A stretch of 20,137 nucleotides of DNA from an uncultured Desulfuromonadales bacterium (GTDB lineage: Bacteria > Desulfobacterota > Desulfuromonadia > Desulfuromonadales > Geopsychrobacteraceae): positions 1 to 20,137 of the forward strand of contig CAMYNC010000092.1 of assembly GCA_947259685.1 (NCBI GenBank), given 5' to 3'. Under the pieces are notes generated by a model, which was not told the DNA's origin, did not search any database, and saw nothing but the letters and a program-made list of their open reading frames with translations. Both the position numbers and the translations under genes were made by a program. Shown here in pieces: positions 1-7,951 of the stretch. How positions within the stretch are numbered: the first letter of the stretch is position 1; every line of letters starts with the position of its first letter.

Positions 1-1755
1 GAGCAGCTCTTCAAACTCAAGCAGTGCGGCCAGTTCGTTCTTGACCATGCGGCCGACCGGTATGCCGGTCCAATCGGCAATCACTTCAGCGATCGCCTCG
101 GCGTTGACTTCCGGCTGCACCAGCGGCTGTTCGCCCTGGAGAGCTTTGAGCTGTTCGCGGTGTTGCGGGTCGGGCTGCTGCAACGGAATCACCACGCCGC
201 CTTTTGTCTGAGGCAGTTCTTCTGACGCGTGAAACAACGCCTGCCGCTCCTGATGGATCCGTCCGACCAGCTCACCTTCAGCTTGCCATTGCTGTTCCGT
301 CTCGGCCAACCGCTGGCCGGTGGTCTCCAGCTCCTGCTGCAAGGTTTCCAGCAGCCTGCCATCGACCGGCAGACCGTTGCGCTGTTCCTCGGCCAAATGT
401 TTCAGGCGCCGTTCCAGGTAGGCAATCTGTTCGCGGTCGCTGTCGATGACCGCAGGCACCGCAGCCTGGCCCATCCGCACCCGGGCCGCGGCCGTATCGA
501 TCAGATCGATCGCCTTGTCCGGCAGTTGTCGGCCGTTGATGTAGCGGCTCGACAGCCGCACCGCAGCCTCGATCGCTTCATCGGTGATCAGGATGCCGTG
601 GTGCTCCTGGTAAAGGGCTTTTAAGCCGCTGAGCATCACGATCGCATTGCGCTCGGAAGGCTCATCGATCTTGACCAGCTGGAAGCGGCGCTCAAGGGCC
701 GCATCACGCTCGAAATACTGCTTGTATTCGCTCCAGGTGGTGGCGGCAATGGTGCGCAATTCGCCCCGGGCCAACGCTGGTTTCAGTAAGTTGGCGGCAT
801 CCCCCATCCCGGCATCGCCGCCAGCCCCGATCAAAGTGTGGGCTTCATCGATGAACAGGATAATCGGAATCGACGAACCCTTGACCTCGTCGATCACTGT
901 CTTCAGCCGCTTTTCGAACTCCCCCTTGACCCCGGCTCCGGCCTGCAGCAATCCAAGGTCGAGAGTCAACAGGCGTACCCCCTTTAGCCCCTCAGGCACA
1001 GTTCCCGCCGCGATGCGCAGGGCCAGACCTTCGACCACGGCGGTCTTACCGACTCCTGCTTCGCCGACCACGATCGGGTTGTTCTTGCGGCGCCGGGTGA
1101 GAATATCGATCATCAAGCGGATTTCAGTGTTGCGGCCCAGCACCGGATCGATCTCCCCGGCGGCGGCGCGACGGGTCAGGTCGATGGTGTAATTATCGAG
1201 GTTTGAGCCCTGTTCAGCGGTCGACCCACCCTGCTCCTGCTCGGCTACCGTCGCCGAAGTGGCTGGCGAAGCGCTGGCAGCAGATTCCAAGGAGCCAGCC
1301 ACAAGTTTGGGAAATTCGCGCCGCAACTGATCCAGAGGCAGTTCATCGAGCGAAGTGAATCCGTTTCCGGCCAGCAGCGGAGCCATTTCAGCCAGTGCCT
1401 CCAGCAGCACTCCGGAGCGGATGGCGCTTGCATTGTAATGCAACGAACTGGTCACCCAGGCCCGCTCGAAGAGCTGAAACAGCTGCAGCGAAAACGCCGG
1501 CTTGCCTGAATTTCCTGCCCGCTGGCGAGCCAGATTATCGAGCATCCCCTGCCAGAGACTGTCCATATCGATTCCGTAATGGTTGAGAATCCGATCAAAA
1601 TCTCCGCCCCCCTCTTCGAGCAGTTTGACCACCAGGTGCTCGATGCACACTTCATAGTGGCCGCGGGTGGCGGCAAAAGCGGCCGCAGACTCCAGCGCCT
1701 TGACACAGTGGCCGTTCAGTCGTTCGAGCAGGGTTTTGAGATGCTTATTGTCCAT
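1..1755 (-). CDS. tssH: TssH (ClpV) AAA+ ATPase, partial: N-terminal 585 residues
   Basis: T6SS-specific ClpB-family ATPase that disassembles contracted TssBC sheaths in the cytoplasm so the subunits can be reused. The frame stays open from ATG at 1755 to the left edge, so the C-terminal part, including the whole second ATPase domain (D2), is missing from view. Visible are an N-terminal Clp-repeat-like helical domain (about 1-160), a short Ala/Ser-rich linker, and D1 with Walker A GEAGVGKT at residues 231-238 and Walker B ILFIDEAH around residues 299-306. A long charged middle domain follows (about 415-525), then the WTGIPVGRM segment that precedes D2. ClpV and ClpB share D1, but the divergent N-domain and the position in a T6SS cluster favour ClpV. 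It is separated from tssG by 274 bp, unlike the tight spacing upstream, so it may have its own promoter or be transcribed by read-through. Confidence 0.95.
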   Translation of the reverse strand, partial: MDNKHLKTLLERLNGHCVKALESAAAFAATRGHYEVCIEHLVVKLLEEGGGDFDRILNHYGIDMDSLWQGMLDNLARQRAGNSGKPAFSLQLFQLFERAWVTSSLHYNASAIRSGVLLEALAEMAPLLAGNGFTSLDELPLDQLRREFPKLVAGSLESAASASPATSATVAEQEQGGSTAEQGSNLDNYTIDLTRRAAAGEIDPVLGRNTEIRLMIDILTRRRKNNPIVVGEAGVGKTAVVEGLALRIAAGTVPEGLKGVRLLTLDLGLLQAGAGVKGEFEKRLKTVIDEVKGSSIPIILFIDEAHTLIGAGGDAGMGDAANLLKPALARGELRTIAATTWSEYKQYFERDAALERRFQLVKIDEPSERNAIVMLSGLKALYQEHHGILITDEAIEAAVRLSSRYINGRQLPDKAIDLIDTAAARVRMGQAAVPAVIDSDREQIAYLERRLKHLAEEQRNGLPVDGRLLETLQQELETTGQRLAETEQQWQAEGELVGRIHQERQALFHASEELPQTKGGVVIPLQQPDPQHREQLKALQGEQPLVQPEVNAEAIAEVIADWTGIPVGRMVKNELAALLEFEELL

Positions 1756-1850
1756 GGCAGATCATCCTGTTGTCGTGGTTGGCTATTGCATTTTAAAAGT
1801 TTATGAATATCCACTTTACTCAACTGAAATGGCCAAACCCGAAAAGATTG

Positions 1851-1946
1851 CACCGCAGAGATCGCAAAGGTCGCGGAGAAATTCAAAACAAACCTTATTA
1901 TCTCTGCGTTCTTTGCGCTTCCTAGTGAGTGAAGCGAACGGGTGGT
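1851..1946. repeat. Degenerate inverted-repeat intergenic element between tssG and tssH
   Basis: Two 17-nt arms at 1863-1879 and 1901-1917 pair as an inverted repeat with 3 mismatches around a 21-nt loop, built from CGCAGAGA and CGCAAAG words. The tail GTGAAGCGAACGGGTGGT follows at about 1929-1946. The word pattern (CACCGCAGAGA... TCTCTGCGTTCTTTGCG) resembles dispersed intergenic repeats I associate with Desulfuromonas/Geobacter-type genomes; that link is from memory. No coding potential is evident. The fold could act as a weak terminator or RNA-stabilising hairpin after tssG. The rest of the 1756-2029 spacer shows no convincing promoter. Confidence 0.5.
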
Positions 1947-2029
1947 AAAAAGAATTACAAACTCTGGTAATATCTGGTGGAGCCAAGTGCATAACTAAGT
2001 AAAAGTCATTCTTTTCGGCCAGTCGCTGC

Positions 2030-2989
2030 TCAAAAACAGCTGCCCGGAAGATGAATCCGGTTGCCTTGCCGACCGATGTCGCCCAGCCAGGAGGTCCAGC
2101 CGAGTATCACATCCTGCTGTCCGAGCTGGTTCGCCGCCCCGTTTCCCGGCTGAATCTGCAGCTCAAGATCGAATTCCATGGTCGGATCAAGATACTGGCG
2201 GACCATCTGACCTAGCTCTTTTGCCTCCACCTGGCCCGGCAGCAGCGTTTTGGCCTTGGCCAGGGAAACCGGTCCAATCTGAAGCAGAATTTTGCGGCTC
2301 AAATCGAGAACCCGATCACCAAGCAGGGCGTTTTCCCCAAGCACCAGCGGCTCCGGTCCGCCGAGGTCGGGGACCTGATCGAGCCGGACCCAGCAGGGTG
2401 CGTACTGACAGATCTCGACCGGCAGCTGCAGATAATCTTCCAACAAGCCGATCAAGCCCTGCTTATTTTTCGCCCGGCTGCCGATCAGCCCGGCGTAAGC
2501 CAGGCTTCGTTCAAGCTTGGGCGCCTCTAGCCCGCCCAGTGCTTCAAGATATCGGGCGTAGAGCGAAGCCTGACCCTGGCCCCGGTGACCATGAAACTTT
2601 TTCCAGGCCAGATAGTGTAACTGGTAGAGGCGTTGATTGAAGACATCGAGAAAAGCGCGCAGGACCAGTCCCGACTCAGCAGCTTCGGCCACACTATCGA
2701 GAAAAAAATGCGGCAGCGGCGAATCGACTCCGTAAAGCCCAGAAAAATTCAGCTCAAAATCGAGCCGGCCTGTTTTATCAAGCTGGCAGCGGCGGATATC
2801 TCCAGCGGGAAAACTGATCTCCGGAGCCGGCCGCAGCCTGATGTTCCCGTTAACCTCCGAGAGCCCGGGTCGGCTTTCGGCGGCATCAGCCTCAACCAGC
2901 TGCAAAGCCTGGTAGAACTCATACTCCGGCGCATTCTCCAACAGATCGTTGATCAGCGCAGGGTGACTCCCCCGGGTCGCAGTCAGCAT
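2030..2989 (-). CDS. tssG: TssG (ImpH/VasB), T6SS baseplate wedge subunit
   Basis: Cytoplasmic baseplate protein that with TssF and TssE forms wedges around the VgrG hub. The 319-residue product has the family's N-terminal pattern LLENAPEYEFYQALQLVE and the C-terminal LGWTSWLG typical of TssG. The frame is open further upstream to 3061, but the ATG at 2989 gives the usual family N-terminus and has a GGGA-type ribosome site. It overlaps the tssF stop by 7 nt (ATGCTGA), which implies translational coupling. The upstream extension would lie entirely inside tssF and is rejected. Length is slightly short but normal for TssG, and no broken region is seen. Confidence 0.94.
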   Translation of the reverse strand: MLTATRGSHPALINDLLENAPEYEFYQALQLVEADAAESRPGLSEVNGNIRLRPAPEISFPAGDIRRCQLDKTGRLDFELNFSGLYGVDSPLPHFFLDSVAEAAESGLVLRAFLDVFNQRLYQLHYLAWKKFHGHRGQGQASLYARYLEALGGLEAPKLERSLAYAGLIGSRAKNKQGLIGLLEDYLQLPVEICQYAPCWVRLDQVPDLGGPEPLVLGENALLGDRVLDLSRKILLQIGPVSLAKAKTLLPGQVEAKELGQMVRQYLDPTMEFDLELQIQPGNGAANQLGQQDVILGWTSWLGDIGRQGNRIHLPGSCF

Positions 2990-4686
2990 ATCAATTCCCG
3001 GTTGGACGGTGAGAGCTGCAAGCGCGTTTCGACAAAGGTATTGAGCGGTGCCTGCATGCACATGAACTGATGCAAGACCTTGCCGAATACATAGCTATCA
3101 GCCTCGGACAGGTAGTTCTCTTCCTGGAGGCTCAGGGTCACCAGCATGCCGCGCAACAAAGCACCGCGCCGGATGCGATCGACCGGCTGAATGTTCACCG
3201 CCTTGATCCCGTCGATGCGGCGCCGGTTTTGCGGCAGCTCGCTCCAGTCGTAGAGGCTGAGCAGCCGTTGAAAATCCTCCGCCGTTGCAAGCTGGTTGAA
3301 ATTGACCGTCAGATGCGAGATCAGGGTCATGCGGAAATCTTTGCGCCGTGGTGGAGGCAGCATCCGACTCGGCCGCAGCAGGTTGCGAACCTGGAGAAAG
3401 GACGGTAGCTCTGCCCCGGGAATTTTAAGCTGGTCAACCTGCAAGTATTGGCGCGGATAGTTACCGTTGCTGACGGTTAAATCGCAGGAGAGAGTCTCTC
3501 GAGCATAATCCAGATCCCCGCCAACCGCCAGACGGGTCGCCACCCCCAGCCCATCGGCAGTTCTGCGCCGGACCTGGTAGAAGCGCCCCTTGCCAGCCTG
3601 GCTGCGAAAACTGTGCAGCGAGGAATAGCTGTTGCGCCGGCCGCTGCCGGCAGCGGTTCCAGTCACCTGGTCGACACTGTAAACCTGGACCCCCTCAGGC
3701 GCCGAAATATCTGCAATAACCGGATATTCGCTACGCCGATGGGACAGGTTGATCGGTTCGCTGGTGGCCGGATAAAGGTTGATGGCCGGGGCACAAAACA
3801 GCCGAAAGTTATCTTTGTTGAGGCGATAATCGCTGTCGAGCAGGCGATCAAGATGGATGCTGACCTCGAATGCACCGCAACTGTTCGGCCAGTCGACAGC
3901 CTTCAGGTTGCAGAGGCTGATAAACTGAAATTTCTCCCGAAAGCAGAAGTATTCCTGCAGCAGCTGAAACCCGTGGAACGATCGACCCGAGGTGGGAGTA
4001 AGCAGATCCTCGGCATCGAGATGGCAGGGGCGGATACTGTCTGAGCCACTAAGTTCGACCTGCCGGCCGCCGCTCTGCTCTGGAAAGCCGACCTGGACGC
4101 GGCGCACCCCAGCGGTCAGAGCCCGGTAAAGAATCATCGCCACCGCTGGGTCAGCATGCAGATAAAGTTTTATTTCCTCCAGCTCGAGAGCATCAGCGAA
4201 AATACCGCTATCAAGCTGGAAGCCAAGTCGTAACAGCGAGCCTCCCTGCCCCGATTCTTCCTGGGAAAAACGGCTCAAGCGCAGCGGTTGCAGCCTGACC
4301 TCGCTGGTCGTGCGAAACCGGCAGATGCTGCGATCTTCGCCCACCGGCGAACTCATCATCAGCGCGCCCTTTTCCAGCAGCTGGGTTTTCTGCAGTTGCC
4401 CCTGCCTGGGGGTAAACTGGGCAATCGTCAAAGCGGGCAACGGCCGCAGGAAGTGGGGCCAGAGGTTGGCCAGCAGAGTCTCGGAAATTTCCGGGACATC
4501 ATCATCGATCCGCTCTTTAACCTGGGCGGTCAGAAATGCCATCCCCTCCAGCAGGCGTTCAACGTAGGGGTCGCGATCTTTAAGCTCTCCCAGGTTAAGC
4601 ATGCCGGCTTTTTCCGGGAAGGCCCGTGCGAATTCCTGGGCCGTTTCCTGCAGCAGACGCATTTCGGCGTCGAAGTAATCGCCCAT
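2983..4686 (-). CDS. tssF: TssF (ImpG/VasA), T6SS baseplate subunit
   Basis: Largest wedge subunit of the T6SS baseplate, forming TssF2-TssG complexes that contact TssE, TssK and VgrG in the cytoplasm. The product is 567 residues, typical for the family. Its start MGDYFDAEMRLLQETAQEFA matches the usual TssF N-terminus, followed by the RDPYVERLLEGMAFLTA region and the ANLWPHFLRPLPALTIAQF region. I chose ATG at 4686 over an in-frame start at 4713 because it fits the family N-terminus, has AAGG 8 nt upstream, and lies 1 nt after the tssE stop (TGAAATG), a layout suggesting coupling. It overlaps tssG by 7 nt at the 3' end. No frameshift or internal stop is seen. Confidence 0.95.
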   Translation of the reverse strand: MGDYFDAEMRLLQETAQEFARAFPEKAGMLNLGELKDRDPYVERLLEGMAFLTAQVKERIDDDVPEISETLLANLWPHFLRPLPALTIAQFTPRQGQLQKTQLLEKGALMMSSPVGEDRSICRFRTTSEVRLQPLRLSRFSQEESGQGGSLLRLGFQLDSGIFADALELEEIKLYLHADPAVAMILYRALTAGVRRVQVGFPEQSGGRQVELSGSDSIRPCHLDAEDLLTPTSGRSFHGFQLLQEYFCFREKFQFISLCNLKAVDWPNSCGAFEVSIHLDRLLDSDYRLNKDNFRLFCAPAINLYPATSEPINLSHRRSEYPVIADISAPEGVQVYSVDQVTGTAAGSGRRNSYSSLHSFRSQAGKGRFYQVRRRTADGLGVATRLAVGGDLDYARETLSCDLTVSNGNYPRQYLQVDQLKIPGAELPSFLQVRNLLRPSRMLPPPRRKDFRMTLISHLTVNFNQLATAEDFQRLLSLYDWSELPQNRRRIDGIKAVNIQPVDRIRRGALLRGMLVTLSLQEENYLSEADSYVFGKVLHQFMCMQAPLNTFVETRLQLSPSNRELIC

Positions 4687-4687
4687 T

Positions 4688-5107
4688 TCAGGAGCCTTCA
4701 GCCTGCAGGTCAACCCTCGCCTGCCCGCTGCTGTAGAACGAGGCGATAAACCTCATCGGCTGTCCGCAACGACTGCGAGCAAGAATCTCCAGACGAACCC
4801 GATCCTCTCCCGGTTGAGCCGATTTGGGCCGCACCTGAAGTTGAACCAACCGCTGCTCGAAAAGCTCGATCGCCTGGCGCACTGTTGCGGTCAGTTCGTC
4901 GAGAGAATAAGGCAAGGCCTCGAACATTGCCGCCACATCAGGCAGACCGTAGCCGGGAAGGTGCGGCAATACGCCGCGCCGGCCATTGAGCAGCCGCTGA
5001 AGATGATCGCAGATACTCAGTTGCAGATCGCCTTCGAAAGAATGTCTGCCGACCGGTTGGCCATTCTGATAGCGTCCCATCAGGACATCGAACAATGCAT
5101 GTGCCAT
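4688..5107 (-). CDS. tssE: TssE, gp25-like T6SS baseplate protein
   Basis: Small baseplate protein of the phage T4 gp25 / GPW family that links baseplate wedges to the first ring of sheath subunits. The 139-residue product carries the family signature LPHLPGYGLPDV in the middle (around 50-61) and the terminal ILARSRCGQPMRFIASFY strand region. The start at 5107 (MAHALFDVLMGRY) is preferred to the in-frame 5140 start because it has AGGGA about 7 nt upstream and gives the normal family length; 5140 would begin inside a strong palindrome. Its 5' half is overlapped in another frame by the read-through product of the frameshifted hcp upstream, so translation initiation here may be disturbed. Confidence 0.94.
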   Translation of the reverse strand: MAHALFDVLMGRYQNGQPVGRHSFEGDLQLSICDHLQRLLNGRRGVLPHLPGYGLPDVAAMFEALPYSLDELTATVRQAIELFEQRLVQLQVRPKSAQPGEDRVRLEILARSRCGQPMRFIASFYSSGQARVDLQAEGS

Positions 5108-5708
5108 GACTATTCCCTGAAAAGTTTCCCTGCAGGGCACAGCTGTGCCCTGCAGGTGTTTGCCGGTCGGCTAAATTAGCGACCTTCGGTCCAGGAATCG
5201 GAGAACTTGATGTTGCCATCAAGGTAGGTCCAGGTGATTTTGGCATAGCGTGCCGAAATCTCTTCCAGGTGCGGGTAACGCTGATTTTGGCATAGCGTGC
5301 CGAAATCTCTTCCAGGTGCGGGTAACGCTCCTTGTCGATGTCCTTGACGTTGTGCATGGTTGGTTTCACCGAAGTGATTTTGACGTCTTCCAGAGTGTGA
5401 CGGAAGTATTCCTGCTCAGTGCCGGTATCATCGATCCGATACCAGCGGAGCTCAACCTTCTTCAGGGTCTGACCGTTGCTGCAGGCCTTGTACAGGTAGG
5501 GTGTGGCCGAATCAAAAGCCTTCAGAAAGCTGAACGGCTCATGCTTGCGGGTGCCGGTCAGGGCGCCAGTGTCATTGTCGGTCGGAATGCGCAGTTCATG
5601 ATCGAAACCAAGAATTTCAACGCTCCCCTCGCGGCCGGCGATGGAAACGGGGCCTTCGACTTTGGTGCCTTGTTCGTCAGTGATCCACATGTAACCAGGA
5701 ATTGCCAT
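4938..5708 (-). CDS. hcp: Hcp/TssD tube protein, C-terminus frameshifted by a 47-bp tandem duplication
   Basis: Hcp forms the hexameric ring stack of the T6SS inner tube and is secreted. Residues 1-142 are a normal Hcp (start MAIPGYMWITDEQG, then GREGSVEILGFDHEL, ending HLEEISARYAKI), with a strong AGGAGG ribosome site. A perfect 47-bp duplication (about 5235-5329) then shifts the frame. As written, the ORF continues with 114 unrelated residues to a stop at 4938, giving 256 residues. The expected ending TWTYLDGNIKFSDSWTEGR and its stop (5176-5178) are intact but out of frame. Removing one copy restores 161 residues exactly. The lost residues form a terminal strand region of the Hcp fold, so the read-through product is probably non-functional. 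It could be a true pseudogene, a reversible switch or an assembly error. Confidence 0.9.
   Translation of the reverse strand: MAIPGYMWITDEQGTKVEGPVSIAGREGSVEILGFDHELRIPTDNDTGALTGTRKHEPFSFLKAFDSATPYLYKACSNGQTLKKVELRWYRIDDTGTEQEYFRHTLEDVKITSVKPTMHNVKDIDKERYPHLEEISARYAKISVTRTWKRFRHAMPKSPGPTLMATSSSPIPGPKVANLADRQTPAGHSCALQGNFSGNSHGTCIVRCPDGTLSEWPTGRQTFFRRRSATEYLRSSSAAAQWPARRIAAPSRLRSA
5129..5156. terminator. 28-bp perfect palindrome between hcp and tssE (hairpin, attenuator or processing site)
   Basis: A perfect 28-bp inverted repeat with half-site CCTGCAGGGCACAG, centred at 5142/5143. In RNA it can form a 12-bp GC-rich stem with an AGCU loop. It lies 20 nt after the ancestral hcp stop (5176) and 21 nt before the tssE start. 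On the transcribed strand only a short, mixed tract (GGGAAACTTTTC) follows, so it is not a textbook intrinsic terminator. The position suits an mRNA-stabilising or attenuating hairpin that lets hcp be expressed above the baseplate genes. A binding site for a dimeric protein is an alternative. Confidence 0.55.
5235..5329. repeat. Perfect 47-bp tandem direct duplication inside hcp
   Basis: Two identical 47-bp copies lie head to tail, 5236-5282 and 5283-5329, with one further shared base at 5235. Unit length is not a multiple of three (47 = 3x15 + 2), so the duplication changes frame. Identity of 47/47 indicates a very recent event or an assembly artefact. The unit corresponds to the hcp codons for the segment ending HLEEISARYAKI. 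Confidence 0.95.
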
Positions 5709-5792
5709 TGGTACCTCCTCCTATTTCTCTAGGTGATGTAGTAAGCGTCTACGACGCCGGGAAAAGAAACAACACAATCTGCCATTGGCGAA

Positions 5793-7328
5793 TTAGGCTT
5801 CGCCTTTTGGCATCTGGGCAACCAGATTCAGTTTGACGTCCATCCCCTCGATCTGGAAATGGGGGACAACGTACAGGGTGACACTGAAGTAACCCGGATT
5901 TTCAGGAATTTCCTCAACGATGATCTTGCCGTCCCGCAATGGATGGGTGGCGATCAGCTCGGGCTCCGGATCCTTCATCTTGGTGACCAGCGTCTGCAGC
6001 CATTCGTTGAGCTCGTTTTCCAGCACCTGGCGGCTCTTGGTGGTGCCGATATTTTCGCGCTGCAGCACCTTCAGGTAATGGGAGATACGCGACACCAGGA
6101 ACAGGTAAGGAAGCCGGGCGTTGATACGGCTGTTGGCGGTGGCTTCGGGGGTCGAGTACTCGGTCGGCTTCTGCACCGAATTGGCGCTGAAGAAACAAGC
6201 GTAATCGCTGTTCTTGTAGTAACTCAAAGGGATAAAACCGAGGTTCGCCAATTCCAGTTCGCGGGTTTCGGAAATAATCATTTCGGTGGGGATCTTGTTT
6301 TGCATCCCCTTGCCGGCATCATACTGATGCAGCGGCAGATTATCGACCCGGCCGCCAGCCTCTGGACCGCGCACGTTGACCGCCCAGCCGTGCTTGGCGA
6401 AACTGGTGGCGATATTTGAAGCGAATGCGAACACGGCGTTGCCGAACAGGTAGTTTTTATGCCCCTCGGCCTGCACCACCTCTTCGTAGTTGAAGCTGCG
6501 CACCGGATTGCTGTCCTGGCCGTAAGGCAGTCGCAGCAGAAAGCGCGGCATCACCAGACCGACATAGCGGGCATCTTCCGATTCCCGGAAGCTGCGCCAC
6601 TTGGCAAATTCAGCTTTGTCCATGTAGGTGGCCAGATCGTTGATCTTGGGAATATCGTCGATGCTCTCCTTGCAGAAGAATTTCGGTCCGGCCGAGGCCA
6701 GAAACGGGCAGTGAGCGCTGGCCGAAACCCGTGAGATCTCAGACAACAGAGCGATATCCTGAGCCGAATTATCGAATTCGTAATTGGCGATCACCGTCGA
6801 AATCGGTTCGCCGCCCGGGGTGTCGTACTCGTTGACGTAGATGTGTTTGTAAAGACCGGTCTGAATGGTCTCCGGCGCCTCCTCGAAATCATCCAGCAGG
6901 TCTTCCTTTTTGCAGTCGAACAGTTCGACCTTGGTGTTAGCGCGAAAGTCGCAGCGTTCAACCAGAAAACTGAGCCCACGCCAGGCCGATTCGATTTTCT
7001 GGAATTCCTCATGGTGCAGCACTTCATCGAGCTGAGAGCTGATCATGCTGTCGATCTGGGCGATGTAATCGTCCAGCAAGGTCTTGTCGATGCGCTCGAT
7101 GCTGGTGCGGTTTTTAGCCGCCAGATCGACAAACACCTGGATCCCGGCGGTCAAACGTTTATCCAGGGAAATATCCGCCATCCGCGCCGGATCAGCGAAT
7201 GTATTCAGGGCAATATTCTCCCCCAGGGGGGCAATATCGACCAGATCGCAGAGACGTTCATAGGTACTCTGCTCCTGGGTCTCTTCAAGGATAACGCTGT
7301 TGCTGGATAGATTTTCTTGTATGGCCAT
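5793..7328 (-). CDS. tssC: TssC (VipB/ImpD), large subunit of the contractile sheath
   Basis: Pairs with TssB to build the contractile sheath around the Hcp tube. The 511-residue product matches the usual TssC length. Recognisable segments include FQKIESAWRGLSFLVERCDF (about 110-130), the STVIANYEF region, GPKFFCKESIDDIPKI, the RSFRESEDARYVGLVMPRFL motif, and the C-terminal PGYFSVTLYVVPHFQIEGMD close to the end. I place the start at ATG 7328 (MAIQENLSSN), with GGAG about 9 nt upstream; the longer in-frame start at 7376 adds residues unlike the family. It is 60 bp downstream of tssB, its partner, and 84 bp upstream of hcp, whose ribosome site AGGAGG is the strongest in the cluster. No anomaly is seen. 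Confidence 0.97.
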   Translation of the reverse strand: MAIQENLSSNSVILEETQEQSTYERLCDLVDIAPLGENIALNTFADPARMADISLDKRLTAGIQVFVDLAAKNRTSIERIDKTLLDDYIAQIDSMISSQLDEVLHHEEFQKIESAWRGLSFLVERCDFRANTKVELFDCKKEDLLDDFEEAPETIQTGLYKHIYVNEYDTPGGEPISTVIANYEFDNSAQDIALLSEISRVSASAHCPFLASAGPKFFCKESIDDIPKINDLATYMDKAEFAKWRSFRESEDARYVGLVMPRFLLRLPYGQDSNPVRSFNYEEVVQAEGHKNYLFGNAVFAFASNIATSFAKHGWAVNVRGPEAGGRVDNLPLHQYDAGKGMQNKIPTEMIISETRELELANLGFIPLSYYKNSDYACFFSANSVQKPTEYSTPEATANSRINARLPYLFLVSRISHYLKVLQRENIGTTKSRQVLENELNEWLQTLVTKMKDPEPELIATHPLRDGKIIVEEIPENPGYFSVTLYVVPHFQIEGMDVKLNLVAQMPKGEA

Positions 7329-7388
7329 ATCGATTACTCCAATAAGTCGAAATGCCTGCGGCCTAAATAGACGCAAGCCTTATTCTTT

Positions 7389-7919
7389 TTAGTCCTGGTC
7401 GGCGTCCTGCATCGGCCGGGCAGCGGTTTCGCTGGAGATCATCTGCTCAAGTTCCTGCTGCAACCCTTCGAGTTCCGGCTGATTTTTGACAATCTGTTCC
7501 AGCTCCTTGCGGAAGCTGGTATTGTCGAGCAGGTTGGATTTCAGATCTTTCAACAGGTTGCGCATCGCCATCATGCTGTGCAGTTCAGGAACCTGCCCGG
7601 CGACCTGTTCGGGATGAAAAGACTTCATCGATTCGAACTTAAGATCCACATCAATCTCGCTGCCGTCATTGGCCAACCGGTTCGGAACCTGGTAACGGAC
7701 CTGCGGTGAGATGTCCTTGAGGACCGATTCGAAATTGTTTTTGTTGATTTCAATCCGCTCGCGGTCGACCAGGCGCCCTTCTGCCTTGCCGTTGCTGAAA
7801 TCGCCCATCACCAGCATCTTCAAAGGCAGTTCGACTTTCTTTTTGGCGCCGCCGGTTTCAACATCGAGCGAGATGTTGATACGGGCTTTGGGAATTTCTT
7901 TCTGAAAACTGTCAGCCAT
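7389..7919 (-). CDS. tssB: TssB (VipA/ImpB), small subunit of the contractile sheath
   Basis: Small sheath subunit, co-assembling with TssC into the contractile sheath. The 176-residue product shows the conserved N-terminal ARINISLDVETGGAKKKVEL, then LPLKMLVMGDFSNG (about 31-44), the FESMKSFHPEQVAGQVPEL region and the C-terminal LLDNTSFRKELEQI helix, all typical of TssB. ATG at 7919 has AAGGAG about 8 nt upstream. The 82-bp gap from tssA is one of the larger spacers in the operon and contains a candidate sigma70 promoter, so tssB, tssC and hcp may receive extra transcription suited to structural parts needed in many copies. The acidic tail (MQDADQD) is unremarkable. Confidence 0.97.
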   Translation of the reverse strand: MADSFQKEIPKARINISLDVETGGAKKKVELPLKMLVMGDFSNGKAEGRLVDRERIEINKNNFESVLKDISPQVRYQVPNRLANDGSEIDVDLKFESMKSFHPEQVAGQVPELHSMMAMRNLLKDLKSNLLDNTSFRKELEQIVKNQPELEGLQQELEQMISSETAARPMQDADQD

Positions 7920-7951
7920 GGTTTATCTCCTTTATTAGTTTGAGGCTCGTC

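Noticed and set aside
1863..1917. CRISPR-like repeat unit between tssG and tssH
   Set aside because: Only one pair of inverted, mismatched arms is present; there are no regularly spaced direct repeats or spacers.
2990..3061. N-terminal extension of tssG into tssF
   Set aside because: It lies wholly within tssF coding sequence and is unlike the family; ATG 2989 fits the known N-terminus.
5859..6419. Long plus-strand open frame (186 codons) opposite tssC, with similar ones opposite tssK, tssL and tssM
   Set aside because: These are antisense shadows of well-recognised GC-rich genes; they show no recognisable family pattern.
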